Source: Amycolatopsis nivea
Lineage (GTDB): Bacteria > Actinomycetota > Actinomycetes > Mycobacteriales > Pseudonocardiaceae
Length of the DNA stretch: 64,000 nucleotides
Assembly (NCBI RefSeq): GCF_004522235.1
Contig: NZ_SDLT01000011.1
Span: 1-64,000, forward strand
Direction of reading: 5' to 3'
The translations under genes and the position numbers were made by a program. Shown piece after piece: positions 9,285 to 17,832 of the stretch. Positions within the stretch are counted from its first letter, which is position 1. The number at the start of each line of letters is the position of its first letter. Under the pieces are notes generated by a model. That model did not search any database. It saw only the letters and a program-made list of their open reading frames with translations, and was not told the DNA's origin.

Positions 9285-10124
9285 TCACTTCCGAGCCGCG
9301 AGCACCGCCGCGTAAAGCTCTTTTGTAGACACCCCAGCCGCACCGGCGACCTCGGCCGCGACAGTCTTCAACCGCTCCCCCGAAGCGACCCGGTCGGCCA
9401 CTTCCGGCACCAGGTCCGACACGGACGCCTGCCGAGGCGTCGCCCCCTCCAGCACCACCGAGATCTCGCCGCGCACCCCGTCCGCTGCCCACTCGGCAAG
9501 TTCCGCGAGCGTGCCGCGTTGGACCTCTTCGTACGTCTTCGTCAGCTCCCGGCACACTGCGGCTCGCCGCGAACCGCCCAGTGCGGCGGCAGCGTCCGAC
9601 AGCAGGGAAGCGATCCGGTGCGGCGATTCGAAGAACACGACGGTCCGGCGTTCGCTCACTAACTCCGCGAACCACTTCGACCGCTCGCCGGGCTTGCGCG
9701 GCGCGAAGCCCTCGAAGCAGAACCGGTCGCACGGCAGCCCCGACAACGCGAGCGCCGTCGTCACCGCCGACGGGCCGGGGAGGCAGGTGATCGGCAGGTC
9801 CTCCTCGACGCAAGCGGCCACGAGACGGAAGCCCGGATCGGACACGCTCGGCATCCCGGCGTCGGTCACCACCAGCACCGTCTCGCCCCCGTGCAGTGCC
9901 TCCAGCAGCTTCGGCAACCGGGCGGTCTCGACGTCTTCGTAGAAGCTGACCACCCGCCCGGTTGGCGACACGCCGAGCGCGGAAGTGAGCCCGCGCAGGC
10001 GCCGGGTGTCCTCGGCCGCGATCACGTCCGCCGAGCCCAGCGCCTCGATCAGCCGGGCGGACGCGTCGCCGGGATCGCCCAGCGGGGTGGCGGCGAGGAC
10101 GAGCCGTCCGGGCGCAGAAGTCAT
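9285..10124 (-). CDS. rsmI: 16S rRNA (cytidine-1402-2'-O)-methyltransferase
   Basis: Methylates the ribose of C1402 in the 16S rRNA decoding centre using SAM. The 279-residue tetrapyrrole-methylase-fold protein shows LVLAATPLGDPGDAS at the N-terminus, ADVIAAEDTR near 32-41, VTDAGMPSVSDPG near 86-98, and CLPGPSAVTTALALSG near 113-128, all diagnostic for RsmI. It is convergent with the propeller gene (one-base gap) and divergent from pmt, an arrangement also seen in Mycobacterium (Rv1003/Rv1002c). Confidence 0.95.
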   Translation of the reverse strand: MTSAPGRLVLAATPLGDPGDASARLIEALGSADVIAAEDTRRLRGLTSALGVSPTGRVVSFYEDVETARLPKLLEALHGGETVLVVTDAGMPSVSDPGFRLVAACVEEDLPITCLPGPSAVTTALALSGLPCDRFCFEGFAPRKPGERSKWFAELVSERRTVVFFESPHRIASLLSDAAAALGGSRRAAVCRELTKTYEEVQRGTLAELAEWAADGVRGEISVVLEGATPRQASVSDLVPEVADRVASGERLKTVAAEVAGAAGVSTKELYAAVLAARK

Positions 10125-10178
10125 GGCAGTCAGCCTAACCAGACGCCACCGGTGGATCAGGCCGTACTATCGGGCCCC

Positions 10179-11747
10179 GTGACCGCGCTGCTGACCCGTG
10201 CCGACGACGAGAGCGTGCGGCCGGACCCGGTCGACGCGCGCCGTCCCCCGACCGACCGCGAAGCCACCCTGCTCGGCCGGGCCATGCCCGCCGACCGGCT
10301 GCGCGGCTGGATCGTCACGATCGTGCTGACCGTGATCGGCGGCGTCGTCCGGCTGCAGAACCTTGGCCTGCCCACTGACCACGGCAGTCCCGTCTTCGAC
10401 GAGAAGCACTACGTGCCCCAGGCCGCGCAGATGCTGCGCAACGGCGGGTACGAGGACAACGCCGGGTACGAGCTGATCGTGCACCCGCCGCTGGCCAAGG
10501 ACTTCATCGCCTTCGGCGAGTGGCTCTTCGGCTACAACGGCTGGGGCTGGCGGCTGATGTCGGCGGTGGCAGGCACGCTGATCGTGCTGCTCACCGTGCG
10601 CGTCGCGCGCCGGCTGACCCGCTCGACGCTGCTCGGCGGCATCGCGGGCGTGCTGGTGATCTGCGACGGCGTGCTGCACCTGCAGTCGCGGATGGGGATG
10701 CTGGACATCTTCATCGCGTTCTTCGTGCTCGCCGCGTTCGCCTGCGTGCTCTGCGACCGCGACCAGGTGCGGCAACGGCTGGCCGTCGCGGTGCGCGAGG
10801 GCTGGATCGGCGAATCGCAGTGGGGGCCGAAGCTCGGCTTCCGGTGGTGGCGGTTCGCGGCCGGGCTGATGATCGGCCTGACCTTCGGCGTCAAATGGTC
10901 GGCGCTGTACTACATCGCGGCGTTCGGCCTGCTCACCGTGTTCTTCGACGTCGCGGCCCGGCGCGCGGCGGGCGTGCAGCGGCCGTGGGTCGGGACGATC
11001 CGCCGCGACGTCGCGCCCGCGCTGTGGGCGATCCTGGTCGTGCCGGTGCTGATGTACCTGGCGGCGTACTGGGCGTGGTTCGCCAGCGAGACCGCGACCG
11101 ACCGGCACTACACCGAGATCAAGAACCTCGACCCGGGCATGTTCGGCTGGATCCCGCCCGCGCTGCGCTCGCTCGGCAGCTACACCGCCAACGTGCTGCA
11201 TTTCCACGAAACCCTGCTGACGCCCAAGGACAATCCGCATCCGTGGGAGTCGAAGCCGTGGACCTGGCCGATGGGCCTGCGGCCGATGCTCTACTACTAC
11301 GACGGCGACGTCACCGGCTGCGGCGAATCGCGCTGCCTCGGCGCGACGATGCTGATCGGCACGCCCGCGATGTGGTGGCTGGCCGTCCCGATGCTCGGCT
11401 GGGGCCTGTGGCGCTGGTTCTTCCGCGCGGACTGGCGCTACGCCGCCGTGCTGACCGGCTACTTCGCCGGCTACCTGCCCTGGTTCACCAACATCGACCG
11501 GCAGATGTACTTCTTCTACGCCACGCCGATGGCCCCGTTCCTCGTGCTCGGGCTGGTGCTGGCGCTCGGGCAGATCCTCGGCAGCGCCAAACGCGGATTC
11601 GAACGCCGGGGCACCGGTCTGCTCGTCGTCTCGCTCTACGTCGGGCTGGTGGTCGCGAACTTCGCCTGGCTGTGGCCGATCCTCAACGGAATCCCGATCA
11701 CGAACGCCCATTGGCAGGCGGAAATGTGGCTGCCTTCGTGGCGCTGA
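10179..11747 (+). CDS. pmt: Dolichyl-phosphate-mannose-protein mannosyltransferase
   Basis: Integral membrane glycosyltransferase that transfers mannose from polyprenyl phosphate mannose to Ser/Thr of secreted proteins during Sec export. The 522-residue product has about ten membrane helices, the acidic first-loop motif FDEKHYVPQA near residue 70, and a C-terminal four-helix PMT domain. The GTG at 10179 is preferred; the frame stays open upstream but runs through the rsmI promoter region. Its 3' end overlaps the convergent AraC-type gene by 50 bases. Confidence 0.93.
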   Translation: MTALLTRADDESVRPDPVDARRPPTDREATLLGRAMPADRLRGWIVTIVLTVIGGVVRLQNLGLPTDHGSPVFDEKHYVPQAAQMLRNGGYEDNAGYELIVHPPLAKDFIAFGEWLFGYNGWGWRLMSAVAGTLIVLLTVRVARRLTRSTLLGGIAGVLVICDGVLHLQSRMGMLDIFIAFFVLAAFACVLCDRDQVRQRLAVAVREGWIGESQWGPKLGFRWWRFAAGLMIGLTFGVKWSALYYIAAFGLLTVFFDVAARRAAGVQRPWVGTIRRDVAPALWAILVVPVLMYLAAYWAWFASETATDRHYTEIKNLDPGMFGWIPPALRSLGSYTANVLHFHETLLTPKDNPHPWESKPWTWPMGLRPMLYYYDGDVTGCGESRCLGATMLIGTPAMWWLAVPMLGWGLWRWFFRADWRYAAVLTGYFAGYLPWFTNIDRQMYFFYATPMAPFLVLGLVLALGQILGSAKRGFERRGTGLLVVSLYVGLVVANFAWLWPILNGIPITNAHWQAEMWLPSWR

Positions 11748-12477
11748 AGTAAGCGCCCGGCGGCACCCCCACCGCCCGGCGGAAGGCGGCGACGAACGCG
11801 CTGGCCGTCGCGTACCCGACCCGGTGCGCGACGGTCGTCATCGGCGTTCCCCGCGCCAGCAACGGCAACGCCGCGCGCAGCCGGGCTTGCGTGCGCCAGG
11901 TCCCGAACGTCATCCGGCAGTCGCGGACGAACGCACGGGCCAGCGTCCGCTCGCTCGCGCCGACTTCGCGGCCCAGCTCGGCCAGACTGCGCGAGTCCGC
12001 GGGGTCGGCGAGCACCGCGTCGGCGACGTCCCGCGCTCGCGGATCGGCGGGCGCGGGGACCACGATCGGCGCTACGTCCATCGGCTCCAGCAGATCGAAC
12101 GCGACGGCTTCGGCGCGGCGTCGGGCGGCGTCGCTGATTCCGTCCGCGGACAGGTGCTCCAGCAGCTCCCGCAGCAACGGCCGGACGATGACGATTCGCG
12201 GGGACGGCCAGTCGACCGGGCACTGTTCGGGATCGGCGTAGATGCCGCGCAGTTCGACGTTCCCGGCCGCGCCGGTGCGATGCCGGACCCCGGCCGGGAT
12301 CCAGAGCGCGCGCGTGGACGGCAGCACCCACTGCGCGTCGCCGACCATCACCGCGGCGACCCCGCGCGCGGCCCAGACGAGCTGGTGCGCCGGATGTTCG
12401 TGCCAGGGGAACCAGGCTCCGGGCGCGATCGGGAGGTCGCCGAGCAGCATCGCGCCGGTTTGACCGTACTGCGACAT
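11698..12477 (-). CDS. AraC-family regulator with cupin sensor
   Basis: A 259-residue transcription factor. The N-terminal cupin (residues 15-90, with PWHEHPAHQLVWAARG) is followed by two helix-turn-helix units (LAELGREVGASERTLARAF and VAHRVGYATASAFVAAFRR, about 160-240). The start ATG at 12477 gives MSQYGQTGAM; the frame remains open upstream through the methyltransferase gene but those residues look like a shadow. It is divergent from the methyltransferase at 12533, its likely neighbour target. Confidence 0.9.
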   Translation of the reverse strand: MSQYGQTGAMLLGDLPIAPGAWFPWHEHPAHQLVWAARGVAAVMVGDAQWVLPSTRALWIPAGVRHRTGAAGNVELRGIYADPEQCPVDWPSPRIVIVRPLLRELLEHLSADGISDAARRRAEAVAFDLLEPMDVAPIVVPAPADPRARDVADAVLADPADSRSLAELGREVGASERTLARAFVRDCRMTFGTWRTQARLRAALPLLARGTPMTTVAHRVGYATASAFVAAFRRAVGVPPGAYFSATKAATFPPANGRS

Positions 12478-12532
12478 GAGGTGGCAGCCTATCGTCTTCC
12501 GGTCAGCCAGGCTCGTCCCTAGCGTCGGGGCC

Positions 12533-13099
12533 ATGCCGATGAACCTGATGCACCGCAAGCTCTGCAGCTCGGAAAAATGGGCCGCCGCGGTCGCCGAGGT
12601 GCTGCCGGACTGGCTCGCCCGTTTCGAGTTGGGCGACGACGTGCTCGAAATCGGACCGGGTTTCGGGGCCACCACGAGGGTGTTGATCGACGCTCTCCCA
12701 CGGCTGACCGCGCTGGAAATCGACCCGGCGTCGACCCGGTTGTTGCGGGAGAAATACGGGGACCGGGCGGACATCGTGGAGGGCAGCGGCGCGGAAATGC
12801 CGTTCGAGGACGGCCGGTTCTCCGGGGTCGTGTGCTTCACGATGCTGCACCACGTGCCGACCGACGAGCTGCAGGACCGGACCTTCGCGGAGGCGTTCCG
12901 GGTGCTGCGGCCTGGCGGCACCTATTGCGGCGTGGACAGCCAGCTCAGCTTCGGATTCCGGCTCCTGCACCTTGGAGACACGATGAACGTCCTCGACGCG
13001 GGCACGCTGCCGGGGCGGCTGGCGGCGGCCGGGTTTGAGCAGGTGCGGGTGGGGATCGAGCGCAAGCGGCTGGAGTTTTCCGCGGTGAAGCCGTCGTGA
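12533..13099 (+). CDS. Class I SAM-dependent methyltransferase
   Basis: A 188-residue protein with the SAM motifs LEIGPGFGATTRVL (motif I, about residue 38), LEIDPAS (motif II), EGSGAEMPFEDG and VVCFTMLHHVP (motifs III-IV), and VLRPGGTY. It belongs to the UbiE/Methyltransf_11 type acting on small molecules; the substrate is unknown. The ATG at 12533 is preferred over an upstream ATG at 12476, because the upstream residues are not family-like and would overlap the AraC-type start. The gene lies just before the IS481-derived element. Confidence 0.87.
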   Translation: MPMNLMHRKLCSSEKWAAAVAEVLPDWLARFELGDDVLEIGPGFGATTRVLIDALPRLTALEIDPASTRLLREKYGDRADIVEGSGAEMPFEDGRFSGVVCFTMLHHVPTDELQDRTFAEAFRVLRPGGTYCGVDSQLSFGFRLLHLGDTMNVLDAGTLPGRLAAAGFEQVRVGIERKRLEFSAVKPS

Positions 13100-13111
13100 G
13101 CGGCTGCGCCG

Positions 13112-13519
13112 GTTAGAACCGGCTGCTGAGTCTCAGGACGTCGCGGACACTGACCGGCCTGTCGGCGTGGTGACCATGGTCTTTGTGGTGATCATGCGGC
13201 GACGGGCAGAGCAGGGTTTTCGATGGGATCCTGAGTTCGTCGCCGCGGTCGCCCGGGCGGCTCACGGCGATAAGGTCAACGTGGTGCGGTTCTGCCGCGA
13301 GCACGGCCTGTCCCGGGACGCGCACCTGGGCCGGACACACCGCCACCGTCTACTGGCAAGGCGACCGCGTCACCGTCATGACCGGTGGCACCCTCGTCCG
13401 CCAGCTCACCCTCGGCAGATCAGTACGCTACCAACGCCTCACCAGCCAAAGACTGTCCGGAAAGTCCTGAGACTGGCCTGTCCGTGAGGTCCTGAGACAG
13501 GACAGCCAGTTAGAACCGG
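13112..13519. mobile_element. Miniature IS481-derived element with terminal repeats
   Basis: An 11-base direct repeat, GTTAGAACCGG, flanks the segment (13112-13122 and 13509-13519) and looks like a target-site duplication. Inside it, 31-base ends (13120-13150 and the reverse complement of 13479-13509) match at 24 of 31 positions, with a shared TCTCAGGAC core. The right end holds a second copy of the GTCC-N8-CCTGAGAC motif (13454-13473). Only pieces of a transposase gene remain between the ends, so movement would need a transposase in trans. Confidence 0.7.
13167..13470 (+). pseudogene. IS481-type transposase remnant, internally deleted
   Basis: The first part (13167 to about 13322) encodes an N-terminal helix-turn-helix of the sort found in IS481 transposases, with VVRFCREHGLSRD. 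After a frame change, 13336-13470 encodes the family's C-terminal strand-rich tail (VYWQGDRVTVMTGGTLVRQL and RSVRYQR) and ends in TGA. The DDE catalytic core between them is gone. It cannot make a functional transposase. Confidence 0.8.
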
Positions 13520-13537
13520 ACTAGCCGCTCACGAGAC

Positions 13538-15259
13538 TCAGCGGGACGACCGGCGCGGCACGATCTGCGTGACCGGCCCGTCCAGTGCCTTGCCCTGCCT
13601 GCTCAGCCAGCCGTCGACCTCGCGCCGCACCGAGTTCAGTGTCGGGCGGCGGCGCGGCTCCGGGTCCAGCGACGCCGCCAGGATCCGGGCGTGCACCGAA
13701 CGCTGCGGCAGGTGCGTGACCGGATCGGCTCGCGCCGCGGCCATCAGCGCGGCCATCGGCGTCTCGCGGGTGCCGCGCGGCGGCTGGCCGGACAGCGCGT
13801 AGCTGACCGTGGCGGCGAGCTGCCAGGCGTCCGACGCCGGGCTCGCCGGGGAACCCATCGCCTGCTCCGGGGCGACGAAATCGGGCGTGCCGATCATCAT
13901 CCCGGTGGCGGTCATCTTCGAGTCGCCCTGGCTGCGGGCGATTCCGAAGTCGATGAGGTGCGCGATGCCCGCCGGGTCGAGGATGACGTTGGACGGCTTC
14001 ACATCGCGATGCAGCACGCCCCGCTCGTGCGCGGCGACCAGCGCGCCCGCCATCGTGGACCACAGTCGGCCGGCGGCGACGTCGTCGATCGGGCCCTGTC
14101 CGTCGACCACCTCGGCGAGCGGGCGGCCCTGCAGGTACTCCATGACGAGCGCGAGCCCGTCCGGCTCCTCGACCAGGTCGTACACGCGGACGCAGTTGGG
14201 GTGGTTCACCACGGCCAGCGCCCGCGCCTCGCGCTGCATGCGCTCCTCGGTGTCGCGGTCGGGCGCGTGCGCGATCTTGAGCGCGACAGTGCGGTTGAGC
14301 TGCGTGTCGACGGCTTCCCAGACCGTGCCGAACCCGCCGTGCCCGAGCTGGCGGACGCGCCGGTACCGGCTGCTGCCCGCGTTGCGCGAACCGGGCGGCG
14401 GCGGGATCGCGCCGGGCGCGGCGGCCAGCATCCCGGCGGGCGGCGGCTCCGGAGCGGACGCCAGCGCGGTGGCCGGGTACTGCTTGTTCTGCGGCGGCGG
14501 AGGCGGCGGCAACTGCTCCCGGCGCGGCGGAGGCGGCGCGGCGGGCGGTTCGTCGCGGCGCGGCTCCGGCCGGTTGATCACCGACCACGGCGGCGGGCCG
14601 ACCAGCGCGACCGGGATCAGCCCCAGGATGCTGAACGGCAGGAACCCGAGCCAGAAGTGCACGGCGGTGTTGGCCGACATGCCCGAGCTCGCGACCGCCA
14701 TGACCACGAAGGGAATCCAGAAGAACCGCGACGGCCACTTCGGCCCGCGGCGGAACGCGGTGCGCGCCTGCAGCATCACGAACAGCAGCGAGCCGACCGG
14801 CAGCACGGTGAAGGCGAGCAGGTACAGCGCGTACGACAGCTTGAGGCCGCGCGGGTAGAAGAGCGTCTCGAAGACGTTCGGCCCGCCGCCGAGGTAGGTC
14901 TTCTGCACGCCGATGAACGAGCAGTAGTTCGTGCTCAGCTTGGCGGTTTCGGAGGCGGACAGCCCGCTCACGCCGCCCGCGTTGGCCGCGCGGAAGGTCT
15001 CCGAGATGCCCGAGGCCATCAGCCACGGCAGCACCAGCACGCTGACCACGCCGATGAGCCCGAACACGGTGAGCGTCGTCGCGTCGTACCGGTTGCCGGT
15101 CCCCTTGCGGACGATCGCCACGATCAGCGCCCCGGCCGCCGGGAAGAGCGCGACGAGCGCACCCGCTGTGGTCGTCGCCCACACCCAGTCGCCGGGGCAG
15201 AACCCCGGGCCGAACAAGGTGTGCGCGAGCGAGAGCAGCGCGCTCGCGATTCCGCTCAC
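13538..15259 (-). CDS. Membrane-anchored serine/threonine protein kinase
   Basis: A 573-residue Hanks-type kinase with reversed layout. About five membrane helices occupy residues 25-225, followed by a proline-rich linker (about 230-300, with runs of PPPP) and a C-terminal kinase domain. The glycine loop LGHGGFGTVW is near 308, the lysine in VALKIA near 325, LHRDVKPSN near 418 and DFGIARS near 438, so all catalytic residues are present. Standard PknB-type kinases have the kinase first and one helix, so the sensor here is probably the membrane domain. It stands alone, divergent from prpE. Confidence 0.9.
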   Translation of the reverse strand: MSGIASALLSLAHTLFGPGFCPGDWVWATTTAGALVALFPAAGALIVAIVRKGTGNRYDATTLTVFGLIGVVSVLVLPWLMASGISETFRAANAGGVSGLSASETAKLSTNYCSFIGVQKTYLGGGPNVFETLFYPRGLKLSYALYLLAFTVLPVGSLLFVMLQARTAFRRGPKWPSRFFWIPFVVMAVASSGMSANTAVHFWLGFLPFSILGLIPVALVGPPPWSVINRPEPRRDEPPAAPPPPRREQLPPPPPPQNKQYPATALASAPEPPPAGMLAAAPGAIPPPPGSRNAGSSRYRRVRQLGHGGFGTVWEAVDTQLNRTVALKIAHAPDRDTEERMQREARALAVVNHPNCVRVYDLVEEPDGLALVMEYLQGRPLAEVVDGQGPIDDVAAGRLWSTMAGALVAAHERGVLHRDVKPSNVILDPAGIAHLIDFGIARSQGDSKMTATGMMIGTPDFVAPEQAMGSPASPASDAWQLAATVSYALSGQPPRGTRETPMAALMAAARADPVTHLPQRSVHARILAASLDPEPRRRPTLNSVRREVDGWLSRQGKALDGPVTQIVPRRSSR

Positions 15260-15476
15260 CGGCTGGTTCCCCTCACTGTCAGTGTCGTCTTGGTGCCGCT
15301 GCGCGGCTGTTCCCCACGGTCCAGCTTAGGACGCACACGGCCTTCGCGGGGTTGCCGGGTCGCGCCGGGATCGTGATCCACTGCATCGTTCTCGCCTGAC
15401 CTCGCTGACCTGCGTTCCGCCGGGGGAAAGGCCATCATGAGGGCAGATTCGGCCGTCGGAAGTCAAAGGAGACCTC

Positions 15477-17351
15477 GTGGGCGCGTACACCGAGACGTAT
15501 CGACGCAGTCTGGACGACCCCGAGCGGTTCTGGCTCGAAGCGGCCCGGGCGATCGACTGGACGCAGCGGCCCACCCGCGCGCTCGACTCGTCCGCCGCGC
15601 CGTTCTACCGCTGGTATCCCGACGGCGAACTGAACACCTCCTACAACGCGCTCGACCGGCACGCGGACGGCGGCCGCGGCGCGCAGGACGCGCTGATCTG
15701 GGATTCGCCGGTCACCGGCCGCAAACGCCGCTACACCTACGCCGAGTTGCGGGACGAGGTCGCGACCTTCGCCGGCGCGCTCGCGTCGCTCGGGGTCACC
15801 CGCGGCGATCGCGTGATCCTTTACCTGCCGATGATCCCGCAGGCCGTCATCGCGATGCTCGCCTGCGCGCGGATCGGCGCGGTGCACTCCGTGGTGTTCG
15901 GCGGGTTCGCGCCGAAGGAACTGGCCGCGCGGATCGAAGACGCCAAGCCGAAGCTGATCCTCGCCGCGTCGTGCGGGATCGAGCCGACGCGGGTCGTCGA
16001 GTACAAGCCGATCATCGACGCCGCTCTCGAGACCACCGAGCACCAGCCGGACCACGTCGTGGTGTTCCAGCGCGAGCAGGCGCGCGCGGAACTGTCCGGC
16101 ACCGACCTCGACTGGACCGAACTCGTCGCCGACGCCGACCCGGTCGACCCGGTTCCGGTGAAGGCGACCGACCCGCTGTACATCCTCTACACGTCCGGCA
16201 CCACCGGGCGGCCGAAGGGCGTGGTCCGCGACGCGGGCGGGCACGCGGTCGCGCTGGCGTGGTCGATGGGCGCGCTGTACGACGTCCACGCCGGGGACGT
16301 CTGGTGGACGGCTTCCGACGTCGGCTGGGTCGTCGGGCATTCGTACATCGTCTACGCGCCGCTGCTGGTCGGCGCGACAACCGTGCTGTACGAAGGAAAA
16401 CCCGTCGGGACCCCGGACGCGGGCGCGTTCTGGCGGGTCATCTCCGAGCACGGCGTGCAGGCGCTGTTCACCGCGCCGACGGCGTTGCGCGCGGTCAAGA
16501 AGGTGGACCCGGACGCGGACGAGCTCAAGAAGTACGACCTGTCCCGGTTCCGCACCCTGTTCATGGCGGGCGAGCGGCTCGACCCGGAAACCTACCACTG
16601 GGCGCACGACATCCTCGGCACGCCGGTCGTCGACCACTGGTGGCAGACCGAAACCGGCTGGCCGATCGCGGCGAACCCGCGCGGACTCGAACCGATGCCG
16701 GTCAAACCCGGGTCGGCGACGAAACCGGTGCCCGGCTGGGACGTGCGCATTCTCGACCAGGCAGGCGAGGAACTCCCGGCCGGCCGCGAGGGCGCGATCA
16801 CGCTGAAACTGCCGCTGCCGCCGGGCTCGCTGCCGACGCTGTGGGGTGACGACGAGCGCTACCGCGAGGCGTACCTGTCGCGCTACCCCGGCTACTACCT
16901 GACCGGCGATTCGGGATACCTCGACGAGGACGGCTACCTGTTCGTCATGGGCCGCACCGACGACGTGATCAACGTGGCCGGACACCGCCTGTCGACCGGC
17001 TCGATGGAAGCCGTGCTGGCCTCGCACCCGGCGGTCGCGGAGTGCGCGGTGATCGGGGTCGCGGACCAGCTGAAGGGACAGGTGCCGCGTGGTTTCGTCG
17101 TGCTGAAGTCCGGGGTGGACGTGCCCGAGGAGCAGTTGCGGGACGAGTTGGTGGCGCTGGTCCGCCGGGACATCGGGCCGGTGGCGGCGTTCCGGGACGT
17201 CTCGGTGGTCAGCGCGTTGCCGAAGACGCGCTCGGGGAAGATCCTGCGCAAGACGATGCGCGGGATCGCCGACGGACGCGACGAGGCGGTTCCGTCGACT
17301 ATCGAGGATCCGTCGGTGCTCGACGCGTTGCGGGCGATTCTGCGACCCTGA
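15477..17351 (+). CDS. prpE: Propionyl-CoA synthetase
   Basis: Activates propionate (or a similar short acid) to its CoA ester via an acyl-adenylate. The 624-residue ANL enzyme has the phosphate loop YTSGTTGRPKG near residue 240, WWQTETGWPIA near 390, the adenylate motif TGDSGYLDEDGY near 478 and the catalytic lysine in SGKILRK near 586. PrpE is favoured over acetyl-CoA synthetase by the opening YRRSLDDPERFWLE and the RDAGGHAVAL segment. The GTG start is preceded by AAAGGAG. A strong terminator follows 120 bases downstream. Confidence 0.9.
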   Translation: MGAYTETYRRSLDDPERFWLEAARAIDWTQRPTRALDSSAAPFYRWYPDGELNTSYNALDRHADGGRGAQDALIWDSPVTGRKRRYTYAELRDEVATFAGALASLGVTRGDRVILYLPMIPQAVIAMLACARIGAVHSVVFGGFAPKELAARIEDAKPKLILAASCGIEPTRVVEYKPIIDAALETTEHQPDHVVVFQREQARAELSGTDLDWTELVADADPVDPVPVKATDPLYILYTSGTTGRPKGVVRDAGGHAVALAWSMGALYDVHAGDVWWTASDVGWVVGHSYIVYAPLLVGATTVLYEGKPVGTPDAGAFWRVISEHGVQALFTAPTALRAVKKVDPDADELKKYDLSRFRTLFMAGERLDPETYHWAHDILGTPVVDHWWQTETGWPIAANPRGLEPMPVKPGSATKPVPGWDVRILDQAGEELPAGREGAITLKLPLPPGSLPTLWGDDERYREAYLSRYPGYYLTGDSGYLDEDGYLFVMGRTDDVINVAGHRLSTGSMEAVLASHPAVAECAVIGVADQLKGQVPRGFVVLKSGVDVPEEQLRDELVALVRRDIGPVAAFRDVSVVSALPKTRSGKILRKTMRGIADGRDEAVPSTIEDPSVLDALRAILRP

Positions 17352-17470
17352 GGACCGACACGGAGAGGTTTTCTCAGCAGCGCGGTGTGTGGCGGGTTCG
17401 CGGTGGCGGTGTTTGCCGGGCGCTGCGGGCACCGGCCGCCGAGCCGCGCCGGACGGTTTCACTCCCGCTG

Positions 17471-17527
17471 AGTCCGTGAAGGGCTCCTTGAGGGAATCTG
17501 ATTCCCGCAAGGAGCCCTTCACGGACT
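17471..17527. terminator. Long hairpin after prpE
   Basis: Twenty-base perfect arms (17471-17490 and 17508-17527) continue after one mismatch into a 6-bp inner stem (17492-17497 with 17501-17506) and a 3-base loop. The arm core GAAGGGCTCCTTG looks like a dispersed Amycolatopsis-type terminator/repeat unit, from memory. No T-run. Confidence 0.75.
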
Positions 17528-17619
17528 TCGCCAGCGCGTGCCAGCCCCACGAGCGCGGTGCGTGAAGCTGTCCCTAGCCGATGGGCGGGACCCGCCGCAC
17601 ACCACAGCTGCTGAAAACC

Positions 17620-17705
17620 CCCAATGCGGCATTGGGTGCATGCGACGCACCCAATGCGGCGTTCGGTGCGTTCGGTGCGTCCAGCGCACCCAATGCGGCA
17701 TTGGG
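17620..17705. repeat. Cluster of CCCAATGCGGCATTGGG palindromes
   Basis: The 17-base palindrome CCCAATGCGGCATTGGG occurs exactly at 17620-17636 and 17689-17705, with a diverged copy starting at 17650 (CCCAATGCGGCGTTCGG) and TTCGGTGCG repeats between. The rest of the non-coding stretch 17352-17832 holds the prpE terminator and the dre site. I see no gene in it. Confidence 0.7.
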
Positions 17706-17777
17706 GCGCCGCAGGCATCCCGGCGAACGGGACATCAGGTGCCAGCCGACCCTTTCGGGCGTTGTCAGCCCGCCCGG

Positions 17778-17793
17778 AGTGGTCTATACCTCT
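17778..17793 (+). promoter_or_regulatory. Putative DasR operator (dre) of the GH20 gene
   Basis: AGTGGTCTATACCTCT matches the DasR-responsive element core TGGTCTAGACCA at ten of twelve positions. It lies 40 bases upstream of the hexosaminidase start codon. DasR is the N-acetylglucosamine-phosphate-sensing GntR repressor of chitin genes in Streptomyces and relatives. Confidence 0.75.
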
Positions 17794-17832
17794 TGGAGTC
17801 CGCCTTCTCCGCGACGCGACCGGAGGTATGCC

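Noticed and set aside
9891..10178. N-terminal extension of pmt
   Set aside because: The extra residues run through rsmI and its promoter and do not resemble PMT proteins; the GTG at 10179 is better.
12478..12921. N-terminal extension of the AraC-type gene
   Set aside because: It is antisense to the methyltransferase and looks like a frame shadow.
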